Source: Vitellaria paradoxa
Taxonomy: Eukaryota; Streptophyta; Magnoliopsida; Ericales; Sapotaceae
Assembly (NCBI GenBank): GCA_019916065.1
Contig: CM034244.1
Location: 32,147,933-32,211,932, forward strand
Length of the DNA: 64,000 nucleotides
Direction of reading: 5' to 3'
The notes under the pieces are model-generated. The model did not search any database. It was given only the letters and a program-made list of their open reading frames with translations, and was not told the origin of the DNA. Shown piece by piece: positions 12,600 through 24,301 of the stretch. Every line of letters begins with the position of its first letter. The stretch's first letter is position 1. The position numbers and the translations under genes are program-made.

Positions 12600-13262
12600 T
12601 AAACCAAGGAACCGAAACTTGGTTTAAAGAGAAACCTGGTCAGTCAATAAATCAAGGTTGTTGCAACCGGGACAAGCCAGTTGGACGCGCTTTCTGATAA
12701 TCCTTTTCAATAAACTAAGGAACTGAATCCCGGTTTAAAGAGAATACCTGGTCGATAAATAAACCAGGACTGTACCAACGCCTGGGGGACCGAACGTGGC
12801 TCATTTCTGATAATCCTTTTCAATAAACTGAGAAACTGAATCCCAGTCTAAAGAGAAACCCGGTCAGTCAATAAACCGGGGTTGAACCTGCACCCAAAGG
12901 GTGTGGTTCCCTTTCTGTACTAACATTCGGCAAGCCGAGCGTGGCTCCTTTCTGATAATCCTTTTCAATAAACTGAGGAACTGAATCCCAGTCTAAAGAG
13001 AAACCCGGCCAGTCAATAAACCGAGGTTGAACCTGCACCCAAAGGGTGCGGTTTCCTTTCTGTACCAACGTTCAGCAAGCCGAGCGTGGCTCCTTTCTGA
13101 TAATCTTTTTCAATAAACTGAGAAACTGAATCCCAGTCTAAAGAGAAACCTGGTCAGTCAATAAACCGGGGCCGAACCGACACACCAAGGGAATGTGGCT
13201 CTCTTTCTGTACCAACGTTCAGAAAACTGAACGTGGCTCCTTTCGATAATCTTTTAATTTCG
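12589..13262. repeat. Tandem repeat of about 145 bp, six copies, inside the LARD
   Basis: Copies begin at 12589, 12691, 12804, 12949, 13094 and 13241. The first two are shorter (about 102 and 113 bp), the next three are about 145 bp, and the last is partial. Each starts TTTCTGATAATCCTTTTCAA and continues with AAACTGAGGAACTGAATCCC. Full units also share CACCCAAAGGGTG and GCCGAGCGTGGCTCC. Confidence 0.88.
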
Positions 13263-15934
13263 TTCATGTCTCCGAAACTAGAGTAATTTCTTTCATTGAA
13301 ATGCCTTATCTGCAATGCTTTTCTACAAAAACTTTCAGCAATAACAAATAATCGAATAATGCTTACATGTAAAACAGTTGAAAGAATGAGATAAAACTAA
13401 TTGAACAAATAGATAAAGAAATATGTAAGGTCGGCGACGAAATTGGCATGCTACAGGAACAGAATAAACAAATCCGGGGATATCGCAGGCATGCTCGGCC
13501 ATGTTTGCAATGCTAAACTCGACATCGTATAGAATGTTCAGCTGCATAAGAATTGCTTAATCTTGTATAAATTGTTCAGCCAATGATTGAATATTTTGCT
13601 TGTGTTTTGGAGAAAGTAGTAAGCCCAATGTGCTCGGAATACGCTTTGTTCAGAAGTAATCCTTGTTTGCTTGGAAATTAGTCTGCCGAGACGATAAATA
13701 CTCTTGCTCGAAATTAGTTTGCCGAGAAGATAAAGTCTACCGAGATGATAAATACTCTTGTTTAAAAAAAATATTGCTCGGAAGATAAATACTCTTGCTC
13801 GGAAGTCAATGATATTGTCCGGGGAGCAAATAATCTTGCTCGGGAAACCCATACTTTTGAAAGCAAAATCCTGCTAAGCTTTGTTTGAGAATAAACTTTG
13901 CCTTGGATACGCTAAGTCTTACTTCAACATATATAATAAGCTCGGCGAGGAGAACCTATGTTCGGCATTATCAAGTGTTTTTGGCGGAATTGTTCAGTTG
14001 CTACGTGAGGACTGCTCAACTTCATATAATTTGTTTGACCAACAATTAAAATACTCCGCTTGTGCCTTAGAAGCTCCTTGACTCAATTAAATACTCATAT
14101 ATATTATAGTTGTGCCTTTGATACAAGCTCCAGTCAGCATAAAAATTATGCTCTGCAATACTTATACTGTATATAAACAGTTTCTATATGCATGCAAGTA
14201 AGCTAACAATGCTCGGATGAAAATGTATAATTCTTAGTCAACTAAAATATTGACGACAATATTTGAAATAGAATTCAATTTATATCTAAATCTGAAAGCT
14301 AAACGTGTCACGTATAGTTGATGCTCGGATAATTCCAACTCAATAGAAATTATGCTGGGCAAGGAAATTTAAAATTCTATTATGTTGGGGGGCTGTTCTT
14401 GATCAAACCTAAATCTTACCTGAACTGATACGCAACAGCAGAGAACATTGCTCGAAAAAAATATAGAGAGCATTGCTCGGCAACAAAACATTGTTCGGCA
14501 GCTCGGAGATCTGATCGGAATGCTCAGCAATTCCTATCAATAAGCTAAGGTGCTCGAAACACGCTTGATCCTTGCTCGAAAATACTGTTGCTTTGGAAAG
14601 CAACTGCTGTTGCTCAGAAACAGATAATCTTGTTCAGACATAAAGATTTTCTTGGAATTAAAGCTCAACTTTCGGATAAATAGTACTCAGAAATACACTT
14701 GTCCGATGATTAGATCTACTGAGAAATAAACAATTTCGGGAAGCTTAAAAGCTCGGCAAACTCAGAATCAGCTCGGGAAAGAAATAACATTGCTCGGAAG
14801 TGATATGCTCGGTTCATCCTCGATCAGGGGTGCTTGATATGGGGTTGATTAGCACGGGCACTTGGAAGCTCGGGATATTACTTGGGCAGATGCCTAAGCT
14901 TTTTTAGAAATCTTAGAACCTTGGGAAGCTTGGAACATAGTTCGGCAATTGCTTGTTGCTTGTGAAGCTTGGCGTGCGGAGATTTATATGATGCTCGGCA
15001 CCCGAGGAGAGATTAAATGACGAGATCGGGGGGCCAGCTACAGCTTTTAATAACCGAATAGATTAAATGGCTAGGTGGTACGCTGCTACACCGTGATTTG
15101 AGTGGTTTACAACTCGGCCACGTAATTCAATTCTCATTGATCAGCCAATCTTTTACCCTTCTAGATGGCTAACAAACTGCTCGGCACTTAGGATAAAGAG
15201 ACCAGAACAAACCGTAGATTAGAACCATGAGTGTCAGAAGCTTTTATTCATATGTACTCATTTCTTTGCACTATAAAAAGGGCATTGCTATGAAGTAATT
15301 AATATCGAATGAATGCCAAATAATATAACAAGCAGAAAAAGAAAATGTATAAAACTCCGGTATTGCGAAATCTAAAAAGAGTTAAAATTGTTGGAGTGAA
15401 GTTACTCAGCAATAGAGTTGTTCAAATGAATTTGCCTAGCGATGAAGCTATTGCTCGGCAGTGAAGTTGTTTCTTCCGTTGTTTGCTCGGGCTTATGAAT
15501 ATAGGTTGATGCTTTGACAAAAATCATGTACAAGAGGCAATATAACAACCACAGTAAAAAGAATTCAAGATATGACTTACACAGAAATTTTAACATAACA
15601 TAACCTTTTTTCAATAGTAACAACACAGATTTTGACAAGGCTTAACTTATTTGTAAAAAGCGATTATATAAATGGGTAAAAGCTAGTAAATAAATATGAG
15701 TAATCTCAAACCAGGTATATATGAATAGGAAGAACGTGTTTGTTCATCGCGAGTAAGAATACTCCAAAAAGTTGAATCATGCCCCCAGCGATAGTAAACA
15801 GATGTTCCCGTAGCGATAGAAGAAATGCTTTTGCTAGCCGTAGAGAAGATGCTTCTGACGGCAATTAAATAAATACTTACGGTGGTGACAGAGGAATCAA
15901 TCCTGGTAGATTGATTACATGGGCACGAATACGG
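13262..15934. repeat. Left part of the LARD interior, diffuse CTCGG words, no genes
   Basis: Loose TTGCTCGGAA and TGCTCGG words persist to about 15190, then fade into AT-rich sequence. All frames are short and without known domains. On the element's strand this is the 5' half, next to the primer-binding site, where gag would normally lie; it is absent. Confidence 0.7.
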
Positions 15935-15952
15935 GCCCCATGGTGGGCGCCA
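15935..15952 (-). other. Primer-binding site of the LARD-like element
   Basis: The minus strand reads TGGCGCCCACCATGGGGC two bases after the LTR end. A TGG start followed by CGCC would pair with a tRNA 3' end of sequence GGCGCCA. Confidence 0.75.
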
Positions 15953-15954
15953 AA

Positions 15955-16485
15955 TGTTCGGCAATAATTTTTACCCTCTTCTCCGTTGACCCCTTCGCTC
16001 CCTTGTCCATGGAGATTGCCTGCAAGCCAGAAAATAGTCAAATAAAGCGGTTGGAGTTGGTCCCCGACCAAGGACACTCCGATGTTTAAGTCAGTAAATC
16101 GTATAAATAATAAGCTCATGTAAACGGAGAGAGAGAGAGAGAGAGAGAGAGAGCAGAAGATCAGAGAAAAAGGAGCTGAAAGAAGAATCCTTACACTGTC
16201 TTGGTTTTTGATATTTATAGATGGAGTGTCTGTCTAGCTTTCTGTTGATTTGACTATCACTTTATTTTGATGTGACTTAAAATGGAGGTGGGTGGCTAAC
16301 ATTAAATGCCAGATGATGTAAGCTTCGGGAGCCGTGTGGTAGTGTATTACATAAAGTAATTATACAACGTAACTAGTAAACTATTTAGTCCCAATTTAAC
16401 TAGAATATAACCCCTGTTCGGAGGGGTGCAATCTGTGGTCGGCGGATCACTCTTGTGGTCGGCCAAGCTAACTTTGTGCCTCACA
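15955..16485 (-). repeat. 5' LTR of the LARD-like element
   Basis: 531 bp, the partner of 8912-9435. The minus strand has a TATAAATAT box at about 16211-16219 that could drive transcription into the element. A GA microsatellite at 16126-16154 is longer than in the other LTR. Confidence 0.9.
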
Positions 16486-16490
16486 TAAGA

Positions 16491-19400
16491 TTAATGAGAA
16501 TATTAAACCGTTTTACTAATGTGCCTCTTCTCTCTCTCTCTTTCTCTCTCTCTCTCTATATATATATGTATAAATCTGTGCTCAATCAAGGTTGGAGGGA
16601 AGGTCGGCCGACCAGAAAATGTGATTATTGCAATAGCCATGTATTAATTTATTGGTGGTTTAGTAGGTTGCAAATTTCGTTTGTGAGTTTAGGGTTAAAA
16701 ACATTAGTGGAAGAAGATGCGAAAAGAGAAAAATAATAATATTTTTATTTATTTATTTGTAAGTTTAGGAGAGAAAAAATAATAATTTTCTCTGTATTTG
16801 TTCGTGAATCGGGAGAAAATGAAAATAAAATATAAAGTGTATTATCATTAAATGTTTTTGAGAAGTTAAAGAATTGTCAAATTATTTATTCTTAAGATAT
16901 GTTTGTAATTTATTTTTTCATTCTTTATTTTATTGCAAATTTATTAGTTTGAAAGTTTCATTAATTCAATTTTTTTCTTCTCTTCTTTTCTATCCATTTT
17001 TTAGAGGATAAAATTTTTAAAATTTTAACACTTAACTTTTTTTTTCATTTTTTCATTTCTTTTTTTCTTTTTTTTTATTTTTTAAAAATTCACAAACAAA
17101 TGATAAATTTTAAATTTTTTTTTCACATTTCACTCTATCCAAACCAACTGCAAAGTAGCTATTTTAGGTCCAAGACCCAGTAGACATGAGGTGAGGTCAT
17201 ATCATATTTTAGGGCTAGTTCGTAAGTTGAGAGTGATTGAAAAAGGGAAGTTGACCTAGAAATTTATGTCAGATCGATGACATTAAAATTAGAAATTATT
17301 GGATCAAAACTTAATGGTTCAGATGCATTCATATTTTTAATCATTGGATCAAAATGTGAATACATTTGAACTGTTGAATTTTAATTTAATAATTTTCGAT
17401 CACAAGTCACGGAACTGCCATTAGTTACAATGTCAGCTATCCAAATCTGGCTAAAAAGATATGATAAAGTCTAGAAAGTTCAATCCAAGTCTGGAAAGTT
17501 GTTTATAACACATGTATAGTGCCTGCCAAATAATCTTCGATACTTAAGTTAGCAAGAGAGTTGAGAAAGTAATTTGGCAAAATTTTAGTAAGGTAACTGT
17601 GTTGCACTTGTATCCTTGTGAAATGGTGATATGTATATAAGAAATCCTATGTAGAATGACATACATGACCTACATATAACTGCATGTTATCGTCCTTTTT
17701 CATTCTCCAATAGGATGATACTACCTGTAGTGTAAATCCTAAGGTTCATTCCTTAGTTTGTTAACCAATGTGTTATATGAAATGCGATTTATAATAGCAC
17801 TTTTGTAGGTGTATATATCGAAACTGTCAGAAGAGAAATGCATGCGTGACTCATGATGTAAGCTGCTTCGCCAGGAATAATTCATATGAAGTGCTTAACT
17901 GGAGATCAGTTGGGTAATTGAGGCCCGATCAAGAGCGTCCTTACTCGGATGCCCCCGATTGGGTATGGGTCAAGCTCAGATGCCTCAAGTTGGGAATGGG
18001 TTGAGCGAGAAGTTTAGCCACTACAGATGATACAGGATCTCCTTATATTAAGACAAGTCGACCTGAAGTTTGATTTTGAGCAACAACAAATATGTATGAT
18101 TATTTCTTAGTTCTGTTTACACCTTGCACACTATAGTAAGAAATTAGGGTATCCATCCTCCAATAGTTTACTAGTTATGGAAAGAAATTATTACAAATTA
18201 GAATTTTTAAAAAATATTATTTAAAAGAATAAAATATAAATCAATTAATTCTAAAAGATAAAATAAAATTTTATTTTTACATAAAAATATATTTTTATCT
18301 ATTTGTTTTTAAAAAAAAAATTTCAATAAATTTTGACTCATGACACTCAAATCCAATTGAATTTAACAAATTCGATCAGTTTTGTACTTTAATTCAAATT
18401 ACGAAAGGTTTATGTGTTAACTGTTAAACTAGAGGAATTTTGATAATTAATTCAACTAGTAAGATTTTAACTTACTCTCTAGAGATTACTAATTTGAATC
18501 TCTTCACGACAAGCTGACCCTTTCATGTATTTTTAGTCTAAACTACATAGCCTAGTTACTCCATTTTTTTTTAATTTGTTATTTTTTCTTTATCAGTAGT
18601 TATGGAAAGATGAAGAGATTAAGGAAGTCTAAAGTTCAACTATATCTATATATATACACTCCATTAAAGAAAGCTATTCTTTCTACGTTGCTAACTTGAA
18701 AAAGAAAAAGGAAAATTTACCTATTAAAAAAAAAAAAAAAAAGGAAGATCCAATCATTTTTTTCCCTTTAAAATCAACCATTCAAGTGCAACGAGGTAGG
18801 GGCTGGGTCACCCACCTTTTTGTTCGGATAGCCATGTAATGTGTGACCAATGTCGCCTTTCTCACTTATTGCTTCCACTGATTTTTGTTAGTTGGGTAAA
18901 ATGAAAAGGTATAAACCACTGTTCTGCAACAAACCCTCATTCAGAGAGGCGGACCGACTATGAGCCGTTAAGTTCAAAGTAATTTTTTTTTTCTCAAATT
19001 TATTCCATCTAAATTTTTGTAATTCAATCTAATCTTTTATTTAATTTAAATTTTTGTAACTTAATTTCTTTTAATTTTTTTTACTCAATTTAAATAAACC
19101 CTTAATCCTGAATCCGCACCTACTCGACATAGTGTCATTGCGGACTAACATAGAATAATAAAAAACAAAATATACCTAACAAATGCGAAGAATTGGAGAG
19201 CTTTCTTGAAGCATAGTGGATAAGGCTTATGACTCAGCCAGGGCTAGTTCAAAGAATGGGCTGTTGAGATTGACACCTGGCAACGCAACATCTTCTTGGT
19301 TGCCATGGTGGGGCTATACGTGGCTTGACCCCTACACCGCTACACAAAATGACCCCCCCCATTAACCACTCACTGCTCCAAATGGATGGTTCAAAGTCGG

Positions 19401-19760
19401 TTAATATATATATATATATATATATGGATACCCTCATACATTATGTTGTCTAAAGACTCAATGTTAGAGGGCCGTTTGGAGTACCGAAATACTCTAAAAA
19501 ATTATATAATTCTCTATCAAAATTTTTTTACTTTGAGTTACGTAAATTTTTATAAATTTATATATATCAATAAATTTCAATAAAATTTTTACAAATTTCA
19601 ATAATATATTTATAAATTATAAAAAATTTTTGCTCAAATTCGTTCAAACAGACGATAGTCCGTTTGAACGGAACTCTTAATCTTTATTTTTGTGATTTAC
19701 ACTCTAAATATTAAAAAAAAATTTATCTCAATTTTTATAACTCCAAACACCCCCTGTAGT
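16491..19760. other. Intergenic stretch without a recognised gene
   Basis: AT-rich, with a CT/TA microsatellite at 16530-16567, a loose inverted repeat at about 17282-17400 (GGATCAAAACTTAATGGTTC against GAACTGTTGAATTTTAATTT), and a TA microsatellite at 19402-19425. The part near 17880-18060 has higher GC and looks like LTR debris, but I could not place it. Confidence 0.5.
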
Positions 19761-19778
19761 GATATTAGTGCACATAGA

Positions 19779-20153
19779 GGCCGTTTGGATGTTCAAAAAA
19801 AAAAAAACCTCAACTTTTGGTATTTTTTTGTGTGTTTTTTTAGTTACATTTTTTTGTCTATTTGGTGGAACAAAGTGTAATTTTTAGCATTTTTTGTAAC
19901 TTTTAGGCGTTTGGTAAACTTTTTACTGTGGCAAATAAAAAAAGTGATAACTTTTTGTGTGTTTGGTAAGTTTTTTACTGTAGCAAAGTAAAAAAATGGT
20001 ATTTTTGTGTGTTTGGTAAAACTTTTAGTTTTATTTTTTACTATAGCAAAATAAAAAAGTGATAAAAATTGTGACTCTATCAAACGTACCAAAAATTACA
20101 AAATATAATTTTTAATATTTTTTTACTAATTTTTGAGCCTCCAAACAGGCCCA
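19779..20153. mobile_element. MITE with GGCCGTTTGG-type ends, copy 1
   Basis: The left end GGCCGTTTGGATGTTCAAAA is inverted at the right end (TTTTGAGCCTCCAAACAGGC). Short flanking repeats (CATAG, or ATA) are present. The interior repeats ACTTTTTACTGTAGCAAA-like words and matches the element at 35841-36226. Confidence 0.7.
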
Positions 20154-20530
20154 TAGCTAGGGGAGCAAAGAATGTCATCACAACCCAAAAGCCGATGACA
20201 CTTGGCCAGGCAATAGTCCACGAGCAATGTCCCCATTAGGCACGTACACAAGAATTTTTTATTGAGAACACTAGCTAGCTAGGAATCTTATCTAATTTAC
20301 AAATGTGCTTGGTTCAAACAAAATGCCATTTTGATTCTCACGAATCCATGGAGATAGAGGCCCCTCCCTTGTCGTGGATCCCATTATCTCTTGGGAAGTT
20401 GCTTTTTCATCCACCTCTTTGATCAAATAATTCGCCAAAGATGTCGACATTTTGGTCCTGGAAGTGCACATCTCGGCTACTTGACACCTCCCACTCGCTC
20501 GTAAAGAATTTGTCTCCTAAAGGGAAAGCA

Positions 20531-21425
20531 ACTTTTCCTCCGTAACCATCAACTTTTGGATGAGTTGTCTTACCTATTTTGTAACCACAGGACCCTGTAC
20601 GTATATAAAACCAAACCAAATCAAATCAAACCAAGTATTTTTTCACTAGGTGGGATCGATTATATGGATTTGTCGACGCCAATTAGCATTGGTGTCGAAA
20701 AATTCATGAAAAAAAATTTGACAAAGTTTTACGCTGTCTGTCAACTATCTAACACAACCTTCCCTCTTTATCCAAGTTTAGGACCGGTTATGAAAAAACA
20801 TAGGTGGAGTTACCCCTATACATATATACTCTCCAAAAATCTCTTGGGTCAAATCTCCTTTTTATTTTTCTTTTTTAACTCCAAAAATATAAATTTATAA
20901 TTACATACTATTTAATTAAATATTCATAATCTTGATATTCATGATATTTAAGTATTTGTCTTAATTTATATAAAACACATATCTTGAGTCATTATTAAGT
21001 AAAAATTTGAATGCAGAAAGTTATCTCAAAATTTGTTTTTAAACTTCATATTTCAACAAAAATAAAACCCTTGAAAAATTGAATTTTTTCCTCTTACTCT
21101 ATAAATTAATCCTAATACGTTGTAATTTAATGTATATGAATTGATAGAAATCATCCACTATTTATAGGGAGAGAAATGACCCAATTATTTTAATTTATTA
21201 TTTAATCTCTATCGTGCATCAAAGTACAATTTGATTAGGAAATTGAATGATAATCTTTTGCTAATAATAAATTTTCTAAATAAATTATTATCAAATTTGC
21301 ATTCCTATATAGGCTACTTTAATTAGAAAACTAATTATAGATTAATTAATTCCGACAACTTTTCCTCCATAACCATCAACTTTTAAATGAGTTGTCTAAC
21401 CAATATTGTAACCACAAGACCCCCC
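20531..21425. repeat. Pair of about 65-bp direct repeats 830 bp apart
   Basis: Segments 20531-20595 and 21361-21425 both read CTTTTCCTCC(G/A)TAACCATCAACTTTT and continue through GAGTTGTCT to GTAACCACA(G/A)GACCC. The sequence between has no recognised gene. They may be remnants of terminal repeats of a small element. Confidence 0.6.
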
Positions 21426-21508
21426 CCCCCCCCCCACACACACACACACATATATACTCTAGTAAAGTGGAAGTCTTACTGGAATTATATATATATATAT
21501 ATATATGT
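21420..21508. repeat. Compound microsatellite (C)n(CA)n and (TA)n
   Basis: A C-run and CA-run at 21420-21451, then a TA-run at 21485-21507. Confidence 0.85.
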
Positions 21509-21766
21509 ATGTATCTTCAAAGGTTTCACATGGCCTTGGGGAGAAATTCAAGCTTTTGGGAGCAGAACTAAAATTAAAGTTGGAAGTGGAATACATATGG
21601 AAATGTTGGGAACAGAATTAACTAAAAGGGCTGAATTGAAATTGGATGGGCTTGACAAATAAGTAGCACTAGAGATCTGCCAAACTGCTGAGCTTGATGG
21701 GTTTTTACGACTAAACAAGCAACTTCAGTCTGATTAATTATAAGGCCAGAAGGCCGGAGAAGTCAA

Positions 21767-21870
21767 ATGGAGGCAAGAGGCATAAAGGATGGTGATCGAA
21801 ACATAAGATTCATTCGCACCGTGACTATGGCTTGTCTGAGAGGGAAGAAGAGCCACCCACCTGCACTGTT
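21767..21870 (+). mobile_element. Possible LINE fragment
   Basis: A short frame reads KDGDRNIRFIRTVTMACLRG, which resembles the GDRNT..F block that precedes the reverse transcriptase in plant LINEs. A RT block follows at 22700 on the same strand. Weak on its own. Confidence 0.35.
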
Positions 21871-22424
21871 CGTTTCATTCGCACTTAGGCATTTCACTCT
21901 ATTATTTCCTATGAATCATGGAGTTAAGAGTGAGCATGAATGGCACCAGTTTTCACGAGCAGACCTAAGATTTATAATCAGTAAAATTATATTTTTAAAA
22001 TTAATAAAAATACAGTGAAAGTAAAATTATATTTTTAAGATAAATAAAAATAAAAATAAAAATACAGTAGAGACAACCTATGAAAAAATATATATATAAT
22101 TTGTAATAACAAAATTAATAAAATTTTAACGTAATTTTTTTAATTAGTATGGGCAATGCCCCCACTAAGTCTTATTTGAGTCCGCCTGCGTCAGATTTAA
22201 TTGTCTTTCTGCGGAGGAGTCTTGCGATGGATTTAACCTGCATTTCATTAATAAAGCTCGGGGAAGTGCTAAAACATGACTTCTGTCGGCTTATTTTTTC
22301 AGTTTCCACAAAATTGGTAAAGTGCTAATTAGTGACATCAACAAATCCTTCGATTCGGTACCGTTTGATAGTTCAACTTTCACCAGAAATTGACCAATTT
22401 TAACTTGCTGGGTATTTGACAAAA

Positions 22425-24037
22425 CACTAATTTTTGATATTTTATAGTAATTTGCTTAACTCAAAAATTATTAAAATTTTTATTAAACACAAAAACTTAT
22501 CAAAAGTTGCTATAAGTTGTCAAAAGTAAAAAAAAAAAAATACTAGACACCTAAAAATTATCAAAAATTACTAAAATTTACTAAAAATTGTTATTTATTT
22601 TATCAAATATACCCAAAATTTAAACTCTTAGCTTTTGACAAAAAATGTTAAAAATTAAACTTTCAAACTACTCCCAAAAGTTTGAAAGGATCCCACAATT
22701 TGAGCAAGTAAAGACCTATTGGCTTAGTTTCTAGAATTTATAAAGTCGTTGCCAAGATTTTGGGATCAAGATTGAAGGTGGCTTTGCTTAAGCTGATAAG
22801 AAAGACGTATAGCTCCTTTGGAAAGGATAGGCGGATCGGGTTGGTGATTTTGAAATGGGTTAAATTTAATTGCGTTATGCGTAGGGAAGGGATGGTCATC
22901 TCAGTTGATCCATTCGTACCTTACCCGATCTCCATCCTGAATGGGTAGGGAATTTAGGAATTTTTTGGTGATTAGATAAGGTATGGAAATATTTTTTAAA
23001 AAATTTTGAAAATCAGGTAGAGTATAGTACGGGTTGATACGAGTCTGTCCCAACCCGTATTCTACCCAATCTCCAAAAAATTCTCAAATCTCCTAACTAA
23101 CTAGTGTTAATGGTTTTAAGCTTGAATCTATAGACCGAAACTTGAATTAATACTTAAGCAATCATACTTAATCTGAAATTTAGACTTGATACTTAGGCAG
23201 TTAGATATTTGACAAAATATTAATTTTTGACGTGTTTTCTCCTTAGTTGTAGTAATTTCCTCAACTTAAAAATTATTAAAATTTTTATTAAACACAAAAA
23301 CTTGTCAAAGGCTGTTAAAAGTTGTCAACAATTCAAAAAAAAATTTACCAAACACCTAAAAATTGTCAAAAATTATTAAAATTTACTAAGAATTGTTATT
23401 TATTTTACCAGATATACCAACAATTTAAATTACTAACTTTTGACAAAAATTACTAAAAATTATACTTTCGACTTGCTCCCAAAAGCTGGAGGGATCCCAC
23501 AATTTGAGCAAGTAAAGACCTATTAGCTTAGTTTCTAGAATTTATAAAGTCATTGCAAAGATTTTGGGATCAAAATTGAAGGTGGTTTTGTTTATTTTTG
23601 AAGGTGGTTTTGTTTAAGCTGATGAGAAAGATGTATAGTTCCTTTGTAATGGATAGGCAGATTGGATTGGTGATTTTGAAATGGGTTTAATTTAGTTATG
23701 TTATAGGTGGAGATGACTATCTTGGTCGATCCGTTCATATCTCACTCGATCTCTGTCCTGAATGGGTGGGGAATTTGAAAATTTTTTAGGGATCAGATAT
23801 GGCATAGAAACATTTTTTTAAAAAAATTTGAAAATTGGGTAAAATACGGGTACTAGTCTAGCCCCACCGATACCCAACTTGATCTCCAAAAAAAATCCCC
23901 CAAATCCCTTAACTAACTTGTGTTAATGCTCTTAGGCTTGAATTTAAAAACTGAAACTTGAATTGATACTTATGTAGTTATGCTTAAATCTGAAATTCGG
24001 ACTTGATACTTAGATTGTTAGACTTTTGGAATTTGGA
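22425..24037 (+). repeat. Tandem duplication of a unit of about 790 bp containing a LINE RT fragment
   Basis: The unit at about 22425-23209 is repeated at about 23212-24037. Each copy starts with TTGACAAAA...TAATTTTTGA and passes through AAATTATTAAAATTTTTATT. Each then has a LINE block (in copy 1 RPIGLVSRIYKVVAKILGSR, about 22712-22772), a GATC-rich GGATCAGAT-like stretch, and a TTGAATTRATACTTA tail. Copy 2 has an extra internal duplication of GAAGGTGGTTTTGTTT near 23580-23615. Both are non-coding now. Confidence 0.8.
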
Positions 24038-24105
24038 ATTTTGAATTTTTGAAACTTGGACTTAATACTTAAATCTATAATTTAGAATTTAAAATTTTTG
24101 TACTT

Positions 24106-24296
24106 TGTAACAACTCGCATCCATACAGTATAATATTGTTCGTTTTGGGTTTGGTAAGCTGCTTCCCAGGAAGTACACCCATCCTAGTACTGTCCCTATT
24201 GGAGCACGCTTAACCCTGGAGTTCTCACTGAATCCAGTGTCCTCACGGCTTTAAAACGCGTTGTTATCATATGGATATCGAATATTATATATATTC
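24106..24296 (-). mobile_element. Cassandra-type LTR carrying a 5S rRNA-like promoter, probably solo
   Basis: On the minus strand, GAACTCCAGGGTTAAGCGTG and ACAGTACTAGGATGGGTG match the internal part of plant 5S rRNA. The upstream AACGCGTTTTAAAGCCGTGA and downstream AACAATATTATACT...TGTTACA are as in Cassandra TRIM elements, whose LTRs carry 5S sequence. The 5-mer TACTT flanks both ends (24101-24105 and 24297-24301). No primer-binding site follows, so it is probably a solo or truncated LTR. Confidence 0.7.
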
Positions 24297-24301
24297 TACT
24301 T

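Larger units (their letters stand above)
8912..16485 (-). mobile_element. Non-autonomous LTR retrotransposon (LARD-like), complete, minus strand
   Basis: Two near-identical LTRs (8912-9435 and 15955-16485) flank 6.5 kb with no gag, protease, RT or integrase frame. Orientation comes from priming signals. Reading the minus strand, the LTR at 15955 ends in GCCGAACA and is followed within 2 bases by TGGCGCCCACCATGGGGC, a TGGCGCC-type primer-binding site used by many Ty3/gypsy elements. Just before the other LTR's TGTGAGGC start there is a purine-rich AGAGTGGGGGCATAA. The flanking 5-mers are CAAGA (8907-8911) and TAAGA (16486-16490), a target duplication with one mismatch. By eye about 17 substitutions separate the LTRs, so insertion is fairly recent. 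It must be moved by proteins from another element. Confidence 0.88.

Noticed and set aside
12691..13262. Regular repeats that could suggest a CRISPR array
   Set aside because: Units are about 145 bp without short unique spacers, in a plant retrotransposon.
20407..20619. Minus-strand frame with a copia-integrase-like SSRDVHFQDQ
   Set aside because: The resemblance is a few residues only, with no neighbouring retrotransposon domains.
24130..24230. Possible 5S rRNA gene on the minus strand
   Set aside because: Only the internal part matches 5S, with many changes. The flanks are Cassandra-like and there is a 5-bp repeat at both ends.
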